NCBI RefSeq assembly: GCF_005860805.1
Contig: NZ_VCEJ01000005.1
Location: forward strand, 1 to 64,000
Length of the DNA stretch: 64,000 bases
Origin: Dyadobacter luticola
GTDB lineage: Bacteria > Bacteroidota > Bacteroidia > Cytophagales > Spirosomataceae
Direction: 5' to 3'
The notes below the pieces were generated by a model, which did not search any database, was not told where the DNA came from, and was given only the letters and a program-made list of their open reading frames with translations. Both the position numbers and the translations under genes were made by a program. Shown piece by piece: positions 42,925 to 51,710 of this stretch (position 1 is its first letter; every line of letters starts with the position of its first letter).

Positions 42925-43632
42925 CTAAGCTGCGTAGTTCCAGCCGTATTTTTTTGTGATCTTTTTCTTCTTCATCTTTTTGACCGAAACCTTCATAGGC
43001 ACATTCTTCTCGGGACGGTCTTTTGCGTCTTTTTCAACAGAATTGATCTTGTCGATCACCTCCATGCCATCGATCAGCTGACCGAAAACGGTGTAGGAAC
43101 CATCCAAATGCGGTGTTCCGCCAATTGTTTCATATACTTTTTTCTGGTCTTCGGTCAGTTTTCTGGCGGCGCGGGCTTCTTGTTTTGCGAGCTCGTTTTT
43201 GCTCCATTTTCTGCCTTCAACTATGTAAAACTGGCATCCGCTGGATTCTTTGGCCGGATTGTTGTCACGCGCCGCAGCCAGTGCACCTTTTTGATGATAT
43301 AACTTTGGGCTGATTTCTGCGGGTATTTTATAACCATTTTCACCATTACCGACACGGTCGCCGGGCTTGGCGTTTTTGGAAGTAGGATCGCCGCCCTGGA
43401 TCATGAAATCGTCGATTACCCGGTGGAAAAGTGTGCCGTCGTAAAATTTCTCGTCGGCCAGTTTGAGGAAGTTGGCCTTGTGCTTGGGCGTTTCATCGAA
43501 GAGGATGAAGCGCATGGTGCCTAAGTCAGTCTTGATGGTCACTACCTCATCTTTCTTAGATTTCTTTTGGGCAAAAACACTGACTGAAATCAGGCAAAAG
43601 ATACTTAGGAGAATCGTTTTTTTGTTTTTCAT
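42925..43632 (-). CDS. Exported peptidyl-prolyl cis-trans isomerase (cyclophilin)
   Basis: This 235-residue protein has a signal peptide (TILLSIFCLISVSVFAQ) and a cyclophilin domain with FHRVIDDFMIQGGDP, the catalytic Arg, Phe and Gln region, followed by GALAAAR and QFYIVEG. A 30-residue insertion of charged helix (WSKNELAKQEARAARKL) is placed within the barrel, as in many Bacteroidota cyclophilins. The C-terminal tail is Lys-rich. It catalyses proline isomerisation in the periplasm or at the surface. It is co-transcribed with its neighbours. Confidence 0.88.
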   Translation of the reverse strand: MKNKKTILLSIFCLISVSVFAQKKSKKDEVVTIKTDLGTMRFILFDETPKHKANFLKLADEKFYDGTLFHRVIDDFMIQGGDPTSKNAKPGDRVGNGENGYKIPAEISPKLYHQKGALAAARDNNPAKESSGCQFYIVEGRKWSKNELAKQEARAARKLTEDQKKVYETIGGTPHLDGSYTVFGQLIDGMEVIDKINSVEKDAKDRPEKNVPMKVSVKKMKKKKITKKYGWNYAA

Positions 43633-43637
43633 AGATT

Positions 43638-44225
43638 TTAATTTGCTGCTAATGCGGTTTTATCGGCAGGGAAAAACTGGAATTTCAGCCCGAAATCCTT
43701 GCCTTTGGAAACATCTTCCATATTGACTTTCACAGATTTATTATTCCAGGAGATCTTGTTCGCCTCCTCCTTGGGTGCGCCATAACTGTCAGTAAAATGC
43801 TTTTTCCCCGCATTCCAAAGCTGTTTGGTAGCATCAGTGCTGTTCAGGTACACATCGACGGTGATTTTGTTGACCTTTTTATCAGGAGTAAAAAAATACT
43901 GAATGTCAATGGTTTCCAGCTGCGTAGTTTCCGAAGTATAACCCAAATGGTCGGCGGTTTCTTCGAACATATCAAATGTTTCGGCCGCCTTGACCTTGCT
44001 CACAGGGTCGCCGAAAGAGACGCCGCGGATGATGGTACCTTCATTTGGCTCGCCGATGATCTTGGTCAGCAAAGCCGATTGGTTACTGTTGAGATCGTTG
44101 GTAGCGGGCGGGACTGTCACCACTGAGTCGGGCGACTTTTCGGTTTTTTCGTTGGTCTTCGTGTCGCAGCTCACCACGGCGAGCATGATCAAAAGAGCGG
44201 AGGTCCACTTATAAAATCCGTTCAT
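43638..44225 (-). CDS. Hypothetical lipoprotein
   Basis: This 195-residue protein has a lipoprotein signal with lipobox VVSC near residue 20, an Asn/Thr/Pro-rich linker and a compact C-terminal part containing VSFGDPVSKVKAAETFDMFE, IDIQYFFTPDKKVNKITVDVYLN and NKISWNNKSVKVNMED. No family is recognised. It lies 5 bp upstream of the cyclophilin gene and downstream of the BamA/TamA-like gene, so an envelope role is plausible. Confidence 0.62.
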   Translation of the reverse strand: MNGFYKWTSALLIMLAVVSCDTKTNEKTEKSPDSVVTVPPATNDLNSNQSALLTKIIGEPNEGTIIRGVSFGDPVSKVKAAETFDMFEETADHLGYTSETTQLETIDIQYFFTPDKKVNKITVDVYLNSTDATKQLWNAGKKHFTDSYGAPKEEANKISWNNKSVKVNMEDVSKGKDFGLKFQFFPADKTALAAN

Positions 44226-44342
44226 GCGGGTAAAATGATGTTCGTTCAGTCAGGTAGCGTATTTGATAAAATAGTCATGCCGCCGCAGGGACGAAAAGCA
44301 GACATAATGCAATTTAAGAATATTTCCAGGGTTTGAAAATGA

Positions 44343-45758
44343 TCAGAATTCACGCGCAATGTTAAAAAAGAACCGGCCTTCGCGGTTTCCGTTGAGCGTC
44401 AGATTGAACCGCGCCACGATATTATAAAAGGTGACAACGTCGAGGCCGGCGCCCGCACCGTACAGCATGGAGTTGCCAAGCCTGGTGCTGCTGAATTCGG
44501 GATAATGATTTCTGACGTACCCGGCATCCGCGAACGAATTGATATAAACGGCCAGCGGCACCGTGCTGAATTGCCTGATCGGGATAAATGAAAATGTTTT
44601 TTGCAGGGAAAAAAGTTTGTACTTCAACTCATTCTTGATCAGCCCGTAATCCTGCCCGTCGACCACGTAAAGTTCGTAGCCGCGTACCAGATCATTGCGG
44701 TAGCCGAGGCCGATGGTTTGCAGGTACGGTTGTCTTTTTGGAAAAGAAATCCTGCCGCGCACGCCGGTGTTGAAAAACCACTTTTTACCCAGCGGGATGA
44801 ATTTCCGGTATAGCCCATAAAAGTACATGGTCTGCACATCGTCCGATGGCAAAAGGCCGATCTTGGAAGCCTGCAAACCGAATGTCTGCCCGCTCAGCGC
44901 ATATTGCACATTGTCCCGGCGGTCGTAGCTGAATGAGTAGGTCAGCTGAAAATATTTCTGGATTTTGTTTCCGTTTAATAAATAATTGGGGTTCAGCGCG
45001 GCAATCGTGTCCGAAATTTTGCTGTAACTATACCTCAGATCGGCGGTGTGAAAGGTGTAGAATTTGTTGCGGCGGGTGAGGCTGACATACGTGATAGACC
45101 GCCGCCGGTTAATGTCCTCGCTGCTCAGGTATTGCAGCTTGTCATGCCAGGTGCGGAATGCCGTTGTTTTATTAATAGAATACGATGTGCCGACGGTCAG
45201 CCCGGTTTTTTTGGCTTTATCCAGATAAGGTAATGTATAGGCGATCTCAAATTTTGGAATAAAACCAAATTCCGCCACGAGCCGCAGCTTGTCCGCCCGC
45301 CCCGTGACATTGCCATAACTCATATAAACCCCGTAAACCGTCCGCGACAGATCGCGTTTGCGCTCGTACCACCATTCATTAAAATTGCGGTCGGCGAGCT
45401 GGAAAACCGGCATCACAATGAGGTACCAGCGCTCTTTGACCAAAATCCGGACATCGGTATGCACGGAATCTTCGCTGGCCTGGGTCAGGAGATCGACAGT
45501 GATAAAAAGATTGGTGTTGACAACTTTGCGGCGGTCCAGTTCCAGTTGTTCCTTAAATGCTTCCTGGCTCAATGTGTCGCCGGGCCTGATCGCCATTTCG
45601 CGGAGGATAATGCCCGAGCGGGTTTTATGGTTACCTTCCACTTTAATTTCTCCCACCAGGATACGTCCCGCTGAGTCAGTGACGACCGTCTGGCAGCAGG
45701 CATATCCTGCGATTGTCAGGAAAAAGAGCAGAAAGTAGATCTTTTTATAGCATTTCAT
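44343..45758 (-). CDS. BamA/TamA-like outer membrane barrel protein with POTRA domain
   Basis: This 471-residue protein has a signal peptide (IYFLLFFLTIAGYACC), an N-terminal POTRA region (KVEGNHKTRSGIILREMAI, then QLELDRRKVVNTNLFITV) and a 16-strand-type C-terminal barrel ending in FFFNIAREF with a terminal Phe. The RGYE motif in LVRGYELYV corresponds to the conserved VRGF/Y turn of Omp85 proteins. It is shorter than BamA with only one clear POTRA, so it is more like a TamA or Bacteroidota Omp85 variant. It likely starts the operon 45758-42011. Confidence 0.84.
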   Translation of the reverse strand: MKCYKKIYFLLFFLTIAGYACCQTVVTDSAGRILVGEIKVEGNHKTRSGIILREMAIRPGDTLSQEAFKEQLELDRRKVVNTNLFITVDLLTQASEDSVHTDVRILVKERWYLIVMPVFQLADRNFNEWWYERKRDLSRTVYGVYMSYGNVTGRADKLRLVAEFGFIPKFEIAYTLPYLDKAKKTGLTVGTSYSINKTTAFRTWHDKLQYLSSEDINRRRSITYVSLTRRNKFYTFHTADLRYSYSKISDTIAALNPNYLLNGNKIQKYFQLTYSFSYDRRDNVQYALSGQTFGLQASKIGLLPSDDVQTMYFYGLYRKFIPLGKKWFFNTGVRGRISFPKRQPYLQTIGLGYRNDLVRGYELYVVDGQDYGLIKNELKYKLFSLQKTFSFIPIRQFSTVPLAVYINSFADAGYVRNHYPEFSSTRLGNSMLYGAGAGLDVVTFYNIVARFNLTLNGNREGRFFFNIAREF

Positions 45759-45914
45759 TTTTGGGAAACTTCATTCTTACAGCAAGGCCCCACCGAAGCC
45801 CCGTATCGAAACGATTTTTTCACGGAAGATGGTGAAAATAAAAAACATTTATAAGCCGATAGCCCTTTAATCTGCAACCAAAGTATCCTGTACAGACTAA
45901 ACCAAACTAATTAT

Positions 45915-46118
45915 ATGTCACTTTCCCGGGCTGAAAAATTGATCAACAAGCTGATCAGCAACAAACTCTCGGGGGATGAACTGTCTGAGCTGCTGGCAGG
46001 CATTACCAATGAAAAGGAGCAGCAAGAGTACTCCGATGCTTTGGAGATCTATTTTAACAAATTGTTAAAAGAAAACAACTCCAATGGCGAATCCCCCCAG
46101 GGGAAGGGCGATTTATAA
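45915..46118 (+). CDS. Small FecR-N-like helical protein upstream of SusC
   Basis: This 67-residue ORF (LINKLISNKLSGDELSELLAGI, ITNEKEQQEYSDAL) is helical and resembles the cytoplasmic N-terminus of FecR-type anti-sigma factors, which read LLxKYLxNxLSxEELxELLxLL. The rest of a FecR protein (membrane helix and periplasmic domain) is absent. It ends 29 bp before SusC and could be a remnant of a sigma/anti-sigma module or an independent small protein. Similarity is by eye only. Confidence 0.45.
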   Translation: MSLSRAEKLINKLISNKLSGDELSELLAGITNEKEQQEYSDALEIYFNKLLKENNSNGESPQGKGDL

Positions 46119-46147
46119 GCAAGCATTAACCCGTTTATCTACTAATT

Positions 46148-49100
46148 ATGAATCTAGTTTCTACGTTTCAAAAATCCTTCCTCCGCACCTTGCTCACCGT
46201 TTTTGCGGCGGCGGCTTTTACCTCGTTTGCGCAGGCGCAGTCGATGGTGAAGGGAAAGGTGACTTCCAAAGAAGACGGTTCCGCCATGCCTGGTGTGAAC
46301 ATTCTTATCAAGGGCACGCAATCGGGAACTACGACCAACGCAGCAGGGGAGTATTCCCTGGAAGCCGGTACCGGAAACCCTACACTGGTGTTTTCTTTCG
46401 TAGGCTACGACCAGCTGGAAGAGCCGGTCAATGGCAGAAGTGTGATCGATGTGGTGATCAGCCCGAGCGCTGAAAATTTGAAAGAGGTGGTGGTAACTGC
46501 CCTGGGTATCAGCCGCGATAAAAGATCGCTGGCTTACTCGGTAAGTGATGTAAAAGGTGAAGACATTGTAAAAGGCGGTAACCCGAACCTCATGAAAGCC
46601 CTGGACGGAAAAGTGAGCGGCGTGAACCTGACCAGCCTCAGCAGCGACCCTACTTCTTCGGTTTTGGTCAACATCCGCGGTACCACGGCCATGCCCACAA
46701 CCGGCGATGGCGGGGCTAACGTTTCTGTAAAAGGCCAACCTTTATATGTGATCGACGGTATTCCGGTGGGTACACAAACATTCACTGCGAAAGACGGTGT
46801 CGATTTCGGTAACATTCTTTCCCAGCTCAATCCGAATGACATTGCGTCGATCACAATCCTGAAAGGCGGCAGCGCGGGTGCATTATACGGTGCGGAGGGT
46901 GGAAATGGTGTGGTAATGATCACGACCAAAACGGGTAAAGGTGGTAAAAAAGGTTTGGGCGTATCCTTCTCGACCATGGCTACTGCTGAAAAGCCTTACC
47001 AGTTTATCGAAAGCCAGATGGAATTCGGGCAGGGCGAGCGCGCCTACGAGTGGCAGTATGATAATACCGATACCTGGGGTCCAAAACTGGACGGCACTTT
47101 TAAGTCGGATTACTGGGATATCAAATCCAAAAGCTGGAAAAACGGCCCAATGGTTTCTTCCAACGAAAACCGTGTGAAAGCTTACCTGCAAACCGGGACC
47201 ACATTTACCAATAACATTGGCGTGACGGGTAATTATGACAAAGGTTCTTTCAGATTGTCTTTGTCCAACATGACCAATAAAGGGGTGATGCCCAACACTA
47301 AGACGCAGCAGAAGTCGGTCAACTTCAACTCGCAGTATAACATTACCAACCGGCTGACCGTCTCGATCAATGCGAGCTACATTAATACGTACAACCCGAA
47401 TAAAGCCAACTCGACCGGTAGCAACAGTGTGCTGAACAGTTTGCTGTTCAACATGCCGAGCAACTTACAGCCTTTGGGCGATATGAAAAGCTACTGGCTC
47501 GACGGTTTCGAAGGTGTAAAGCAAAATGGCGCGATCATGAAGGACAATGGGGTCGATGTTGCTGAAAACAACCCCTGGTGGACCACTTATGAGAAAATCC
47601 ACCGCTTCGGCCGCGACAATTATTTTGGTAAAATCCAGCTCAACTGGCAGTTCACGGATCATCTGTCGCTTTTGCTGCGGACGGGTATGGAGAATGTGAA
47701 GGAAACTTACGAGCTCCGCAAATCTTGGGGTGAAAAAGGTGATCCTTTCGGACAATATGTATCCGGAAACAATAGCAGCGTGGAAGCCAATACGGATGCG
47801 ATATTGACCTATAATAAAAACTTTGGCAAACTTTCGCTGACCGTGGCGGGTGGTGGAAACTACCGGTTTACCAACCAGAGCAGCCAGGAAATCACCGGTA
47901 ACGACCTGAACTCGCCTTCGCTTTTCAACCTGGCAAACATTAAGGCGGGTACTATGACGGTGGCAGGTAATCCTTTCATGACGGGTAAGTCGCTGAGCGC
48001 CTATGGAACCGCGACGATCGGCTGGGATGATATGTTGTACCTGGATGTCACCGGACGTAATGACTGGAAAGGTATCCTGGCGGAAGAAAAAATACATTAT
48101 TTCTATCCTTCGGCTTCTCTGAGCTGGCTGGCTTCGGAAACATTCAAGCTGCCTGAAACATTTAACCTGCTGAAATTCAGGTTGGGATTGGCAGATGTGG
48201 GTAACGGTCTGACGAGAAGAAGATCCATTGATACCTACACGTATGACGCTAATCCCTGGGGCTCGATCAATACCGTGAACTTGAATGCAAGTATCGTGGA
48301 TCCGAACCTGAAAGCACAACATTCGATCACGCAGGAAGCCGGGGTGGATGTATGGCTGCTGCGCAACCGTGTGAAGTTTGATTTGACCTATTTTGTCAAA
48401 ACCCAGAAAGACCAGATCGACAACATTCCGCTCGTACAGGGAACCGGATATTCCGGCTTACTGACCAATATCGGGGATGTACGCAGCAAAGGTTACGAGT
48501 GGGGATTGACTATCTCGCCCTTCAAAACCAAGGATTTCTCGTGGGATATCTTCGCCAGCTTTACACATTACAAAGCAACGATCACCAGGTTATCAGACAG
48601 CTTTGCACCGAACGGATATGTTTTCGCAAACTATGATGGCAAGACCAAAGTGAAGATCGCGAAAGGCGAGACCATCGGTAACATTTACGAAGAGAACCCG
48701 GTGATCCGGGTAAAATCGGGACAATATGCGGGTATGGCGCTGCTGGATGGAGAGCAGGGTAAAATCCAGCAATCATCAGACGAAAGAGACCGCGGTAAGC
48801 TGGGTAACTATAATCCGGATTTTATTCTCGGCCTGAACACCACATTGCGCTACAAACAGTTCACGCTGACCATGGTAGGTAGCCTGAGAAAGGGTGGTAA
48901 ATATGTCTCTGTCAATCAGCAATATCTGGAATCGAATGGTCGCGCAGTGACTACGTTGGGTGCGGGCGAAAACAATCCTTACTGGGTGGGCGGTCGCGAC
49001 GCGGAGCATGGCGGTCTGGTTTGGCCGGCGGCAGGTTCCAGCCAGTACGAAGCGATCAATGCGAATAACGATGACAAACGTTCTGATTTCCAGGATGCGA

Positions 49101-49516
49101 GCTACGTAAAAGGGGTTTTCCTGAACCCAGCTTACGAAGGCGATCCGGCGGATGCGAAAGATTCGGACTACATTGTAAATGGTGCTGACCCGAAAAATAC
49201 CTTCTACGATTTCCCTTACAATGGTTACGGCGACATCATCTGGAACTTCGCTTCTACCCGTACTTACGATGCTACCAACTTCAAAATGAGGGAAGTATCG
49301 CTGGCCTTCACCTTGCCTACGGCATTGACCAGACAATACAAACTGAACAATGTAACATTGGCCTTGGTGGGCAGAAACCTGTTCCAGTGGAACAAGTCGG
49401 GCCGCCATGAAGATCCGGAATCGGCATTTTCGGGTGTGGGTGCCAGCCAGGGTATCCTGCGCGCTACTTTGCCAAGCATTCGCTCTTACGGCTTCAAACT
49501 GTCCCTTGATTTTTAA
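46148..49516 (+). CDS. SusC/RagA-family TonB-dependent outer membrane receptor
   Basis: This 1122-residue protein has a signal peptide (ending FTSFAQAQS), a carboxypeptidase-regulatory-like domain (VKGKVTSKEDGSAMPGVNIL), a plug domain (VTALGISRDKRSLAYSV, VYVIDGIPV-like YVIDGIPVGT) and a 22-strand-type barrel ending KLSLDF. With the SusD at 49541 it imports a nutrient across the outer membrane using TonB energy. The substrate is not identifiable. No sigma/anti-sigma or transporter gene accompanies it except the small FecR-like ORF upstream. Confidence 0.9.
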   Translation: MNLVSTFQKSFLRTLLTVFAAAAFTSFAQAQSMVKGKVTSKEDGSAMPGVNILIKGTQSGTTTNAAGEYSLEAGTGNPTLVFSFVGYDQLEEPVNGRSVIDVVISPSAENLKEVVVTALGISRDKRSLAYSVSDVKGEDIVKGGNPNLMKALDGKVSGVNLTSLSSDPTSSVLVNIRGTTAMPTTGDGGANVSVKGQPLYVIDGIPVGTQTFTAKDGVDFGNILSQLNPNDIASITILKGGSAGALYGAEGGNGVVMITTKTGKGGKKGLGVSFSTMATAEKPYQFIESQMEFGQGERAYEWQYDNTDTWGPKLDGTFKSDYWDIKSKSWKNGPMVSSNENRVKAYLQTGTTFTNNIGVTGNYDKGSFRLSLSNMTNKGVMPNTKTQQKSVNFNSQYNITNRLTVSINASYINTYNPNKANSTGSNSVLNSLLFNMPSNLQPLGDMKSYWLDGFEGVKQNGAIMKDNGVDVAENNPWWTTYEKIHRFGRDNYFGKIQLNWQFTDHLSLLLRTGMENVKETYELRKSWGEKGDPFGQYVSGNNSSVEANTDAILTYNKNFGKLSLTVAGGGNYRFTNQSSQEITGNDLNSPSLFNLANIKAGTMTVAGNPFMTGKSLSAYGTATIGWDDMLYLDVTGRNDWKGILAEEKIHYFYPSASLSWLASETFKLPETFNLLKFRLGLADVGNGLTRRRSIDTYTYDANPWGSINTVNLNASIVDPNLKAQHSITQEAGVDVWLLRNRVKFDLTYFVKTQKDQIDNIPLVQGTGYSGLLTNIGDVRSKGYEWGLTISPFKTKDFSWDIFASFTHYKATITRLSDSFAPNGYVFANYDGKTKVKIAKGETIGNIYEENPVIRVKSGQYAGMALLDGEQGKIQQSSDERDRGKLGNYNPDFILGLNTTLRYKQFTLTMVGSLRKGGKYVSVNQQYLESNGRAVTTLGAGENNPYWVGGRDAEHGGLVWPAAGSSQYEAINANNDDKRSDFQDASYVKGVFLNPAYEGDPADAKDSDYIVNGADPKNTFYDFPYNGYGDIIWNFASTRTYDATNFKMREVSLAFTLPTALTRQYKLNNVTLALVGRNLFQWNKSGRHEDPESAFSGVGASQGILRATLPSIRSYGFKLSLDF

Positions 49517-49540
49517 TAACCACCGTTATTCAGAAGCAAC

Positions 49541-51193
49541 ATGAAATCATTTATAAAAGTATTTACGCTGGTGGCGATAGCAGGTTTGGTTTCCTGCAGT
49601 GACGATGAACTGAGAACCTATGATTCTCTCCAGCAAAAAGACGCAGTGGAATCGGTGAACGATCCTTACCTGCTGGCCTCTATCATTAAAAAGACAACCC
49701 TTTTTTACCAGAAAATGGGTTTCGATAACCGCATGCTTCCGGGGGCTGTCCAGCACATGGAAAGCAACTACCAGAGCGGCGACAATTTTTACCAGGGCTT
49801 CAAAGCGCCGATCAATGATATGTACACGGCGATGGACATTCTGAAACTAATCGACGGCGCCGCAGGACTTGCCGAAGGCAGGGGTTCCAAAACCCACCAG
49901 GGAATTTTCAAGGTTTTCCGGGTGCTGCTTTTTTCTTACATGACCGATTTTTACGGTGACGTATATTATTCAGAGGCACTTAAAGCGCGGGAAGGGATTT
50001 TATATCCGAAATACGATACGCAGGATAAGATTTACACAGGCTTGCTAGCCGAGCTGGACGAAGCAAATGCTTTAATGGACGCAGGTACCGAGCCGATTTC
50101 AGATACGTATGATCTGATGTATGGAGGAAATAAAGAGAAGTGGAAAAAGTTTTCTAATTCTTTGAAATTGAGATTGTTAATGCGTGCATCTGCGAAGTTG
50201 CCGGATGTTGCAGCAAGAATGTCAGCGCTGGCAACCGCGCCGCTGATGAGCGATCCTTCGGACAATGCGGCGATCGGGTACGTGGGAACATTGGGTGGTG
50301 AAAACAGCAATTCCTGGACGGGCGGTACATTAAACTGGGGAACCATCGACAATTTCGATACCAGAAGACCTGCGAAAACTTTGGTCGACAAACTGGCGGA
50401 TTTGAATGACCCAAGAATGCAAGTTTGGTTTGCACCCATCGAAAAACCCTGGACCAACGACCCTGCTAAAAACGGTGTAAGCTTCACGACGACCGATCCG
50501 AATGGTTATACTTACACTTCAACCTGGGAGTACATTAACCGGAAAAATAAGGACATCGCGCAATACGCCACGAAAGATATCCTGCTGGATTCCAACAAAG
50601 TATACGCAGGTTTCATTGCCGGAATGCTGGCCGACTGGAAAAATGGGAACGGACATTACGACATTGCGGCCGGTGGTACAGTAGGTAATTTCAAGGTTTC
50701 CAAATTCTCGAAACTGTTCAGGGAAAACAAGCATCCTCTGCTGAAAGCGATGATTTTGAACAGCGACGAAGTGCAGTTTATCCTGGCTGAGGCAGCTGTA
50801 AAAGGCTACATCACCGGAAGTGCCGATACTTATTACCGCAAAGGAATCACCAACTCTATGTTGCGCTGGGGCGTAAGTCAGGCCAGCATTGACAAATATC
50901 TGGCACAGGCAAGCGTAGCACTACCAGCCGATAAAGCCGGCCAGCTCGCTAAAATCGCAGACCAAAAGTGGATCGGGTTATTCCTGGTTTCCTCCGAAGC
51001 TTACCTCGACCTGCGCAGGACACATTTGCCTAATATATTCAAAAACGGCCGTCTGGACGGTTTTCCATTCCCTGAGCGCTACCGCTACCCGGGCAACGAA
51101 CTGGGACAGAACCGCACGGCTTATGACCTGGGCGTGTCGTCGCTGTCACCGGCCGTGGATGACCAGTTTTCGAAGATGTGGTTGATTAAGTAA
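49541..51193 (+). CDS. SusD-family (SusD_2) surface lipoprotein
   Basis: This 550-residue lipoprotein (lipobox LVSC near residue 20) has the SusD-like helical pattern typical of the SusD_2 subgroup: VLLFSYMTDFYGDVYYSEAL, then DTQDKIYTGLLAELDEANAL and a C-terminal segment EAYLDLRRTHLPN. It sits on the surface and delivers substrate to the SusC at 46148. The 24-bp gap suggests strong translational coupling. It is followed by the mirrored repeat array. Confidence 0.88.
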   Translation: MKSFIKVFTLVAIAGLVSCSDDELRTYDSLQQKDAVESVNDPYLLASIIKKTTLFYQKMGFDNRMLPGAVQHMESNYQSGDNFYQGFKAPINDMYTAMDILKLIDGAAGLAEGRGSKTHQGIFKVFRVLLFSYMTDFYGDVYYSEALKAREGILYPKYDTQDKIYTGLLAELDEANALMDAGTEPISDTYDLMYGGNKEKWKKFSNSLKLRLLMRASAKLPDVAARMSALATAPLMSDPSDNAAIGYVGTLGGENSNSWTGGTLNWGTIDNFDTRRPAKTLVDKLADLNDPRMQVWFAPIEKPWTNDPAKNGVSFTTTDPNGYTYTSTWEYINRKNKDIAQYATKDILLDSNKVYAGFIAGMLADWKNGNGHYDIAAGGTVGNFKVSKFSKLFRENKHPLLKAMILNSDEVQFILAEAAVKGYITGSADTYYRKGITNSMLRWGVSQASIDKYLAQASVALPADKAGQLAKIADQKWIGLFLVSSEAYLDLRRTHLPNIFKNGRLDGFPFPERYRYPGNELGQNRTAYDLGVSSLSPAVDDQFSKMWLIK

Positions 51194-51204
51194 TGCGGCA
51201 TAAA

Positions 51205-51475
51205 GTTGTCATACTTAGCGGATTGATGTCATGCAAGATGAATTAACGTTGTCATGCTGAGCGCCCTTTAGAGTTGTCATGCTGAGCGGAGTCGAAGCAA
51301 GCTACTGGCTCGGCACTAAGCCCTTTTTACATTGTGCCGAGCCAGTAACGTGCTTCGACTCCGCTCAGCATGACACTTTAACTCCGCCCAGCAAGACAGC
51401 GTTAGATTCGCTCAGTATGACAGCATTAAATTCGCTCAGCATCACAACTCTAAATCTGCTCAGCTACCAACATTA
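51205..51475. repeat. Mirrored array of about 24-bp degenerate repeats
   Basis: On the left side, units of the form GTTGTCATnCTnAGCG start at 51205, 51248 and 51273, with a degraded one near 51226. On the right side, inverted units of the form CGCTCAGCATGACA lie at about 51362, 51385, 51409, 51434 and 51458, so the spacing is about 22-25 bp in both halves. The two halves face each other across the central hairpin at 51275-51375. The unit resembles a repeat (GTCATGCTGAGCGGAGTCGAAGCA) I know from many bacterial genomes. No gene is present; a 65-codon frame here is repeat sequence only. Confidence 0.8.
51275..51375. repeat. 42-bp-arm inverted repeat between two SusC/SusD pairs
   Basis: Left arm 51275-51316 and right arm 51334-51375 are 42 bases each and complementary apart from two positions, with a 17-base loop. 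Transcribed, it would fold into a very stable hairpin and could end or insulate the upstream SusCD transcript. It is the core of the array at 51205-51475. Confidence 0.88.
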
Positions 51476-51710
51476 ACATTTCAAGAAAGTAACACACCAC
51501 AATAGCCCATTCCACACCCCTTGGCGTAATGTAACTGATTTTGATTTTGGGTTGAGTTCCGGCAGCCCCGGCGGAGGTGAAGGTCTGTGATCGTTTACCC
51601 GGCGACATTCTTTGACACTGGTTATATAGGTTTTTCTGACAGCTGGATTTTTTAATAAGCCCTATTTCTAAGTACCATGACAAGTGACAATCACCTTAAA
51701 CTCAAAAATT

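Noticed and set aside
47465-48322. 285-codon minus-strand ORF within the first SusC gene
   Set aside because: It lies wholly within a complete SusC gene in antisense and shows no family pattern.
51205-51475. CRISPR array suspicion
   Set aside because: The units are degenerate, the spacers are too short, the two halves are inverted and there are no cas genes.
51279-51476. 65-codon ORF in the repeat array
   Set aside because: Its codons follow the repeat unit (repeated DSAQHD and LNSLS elements), and it has no conserved domain.
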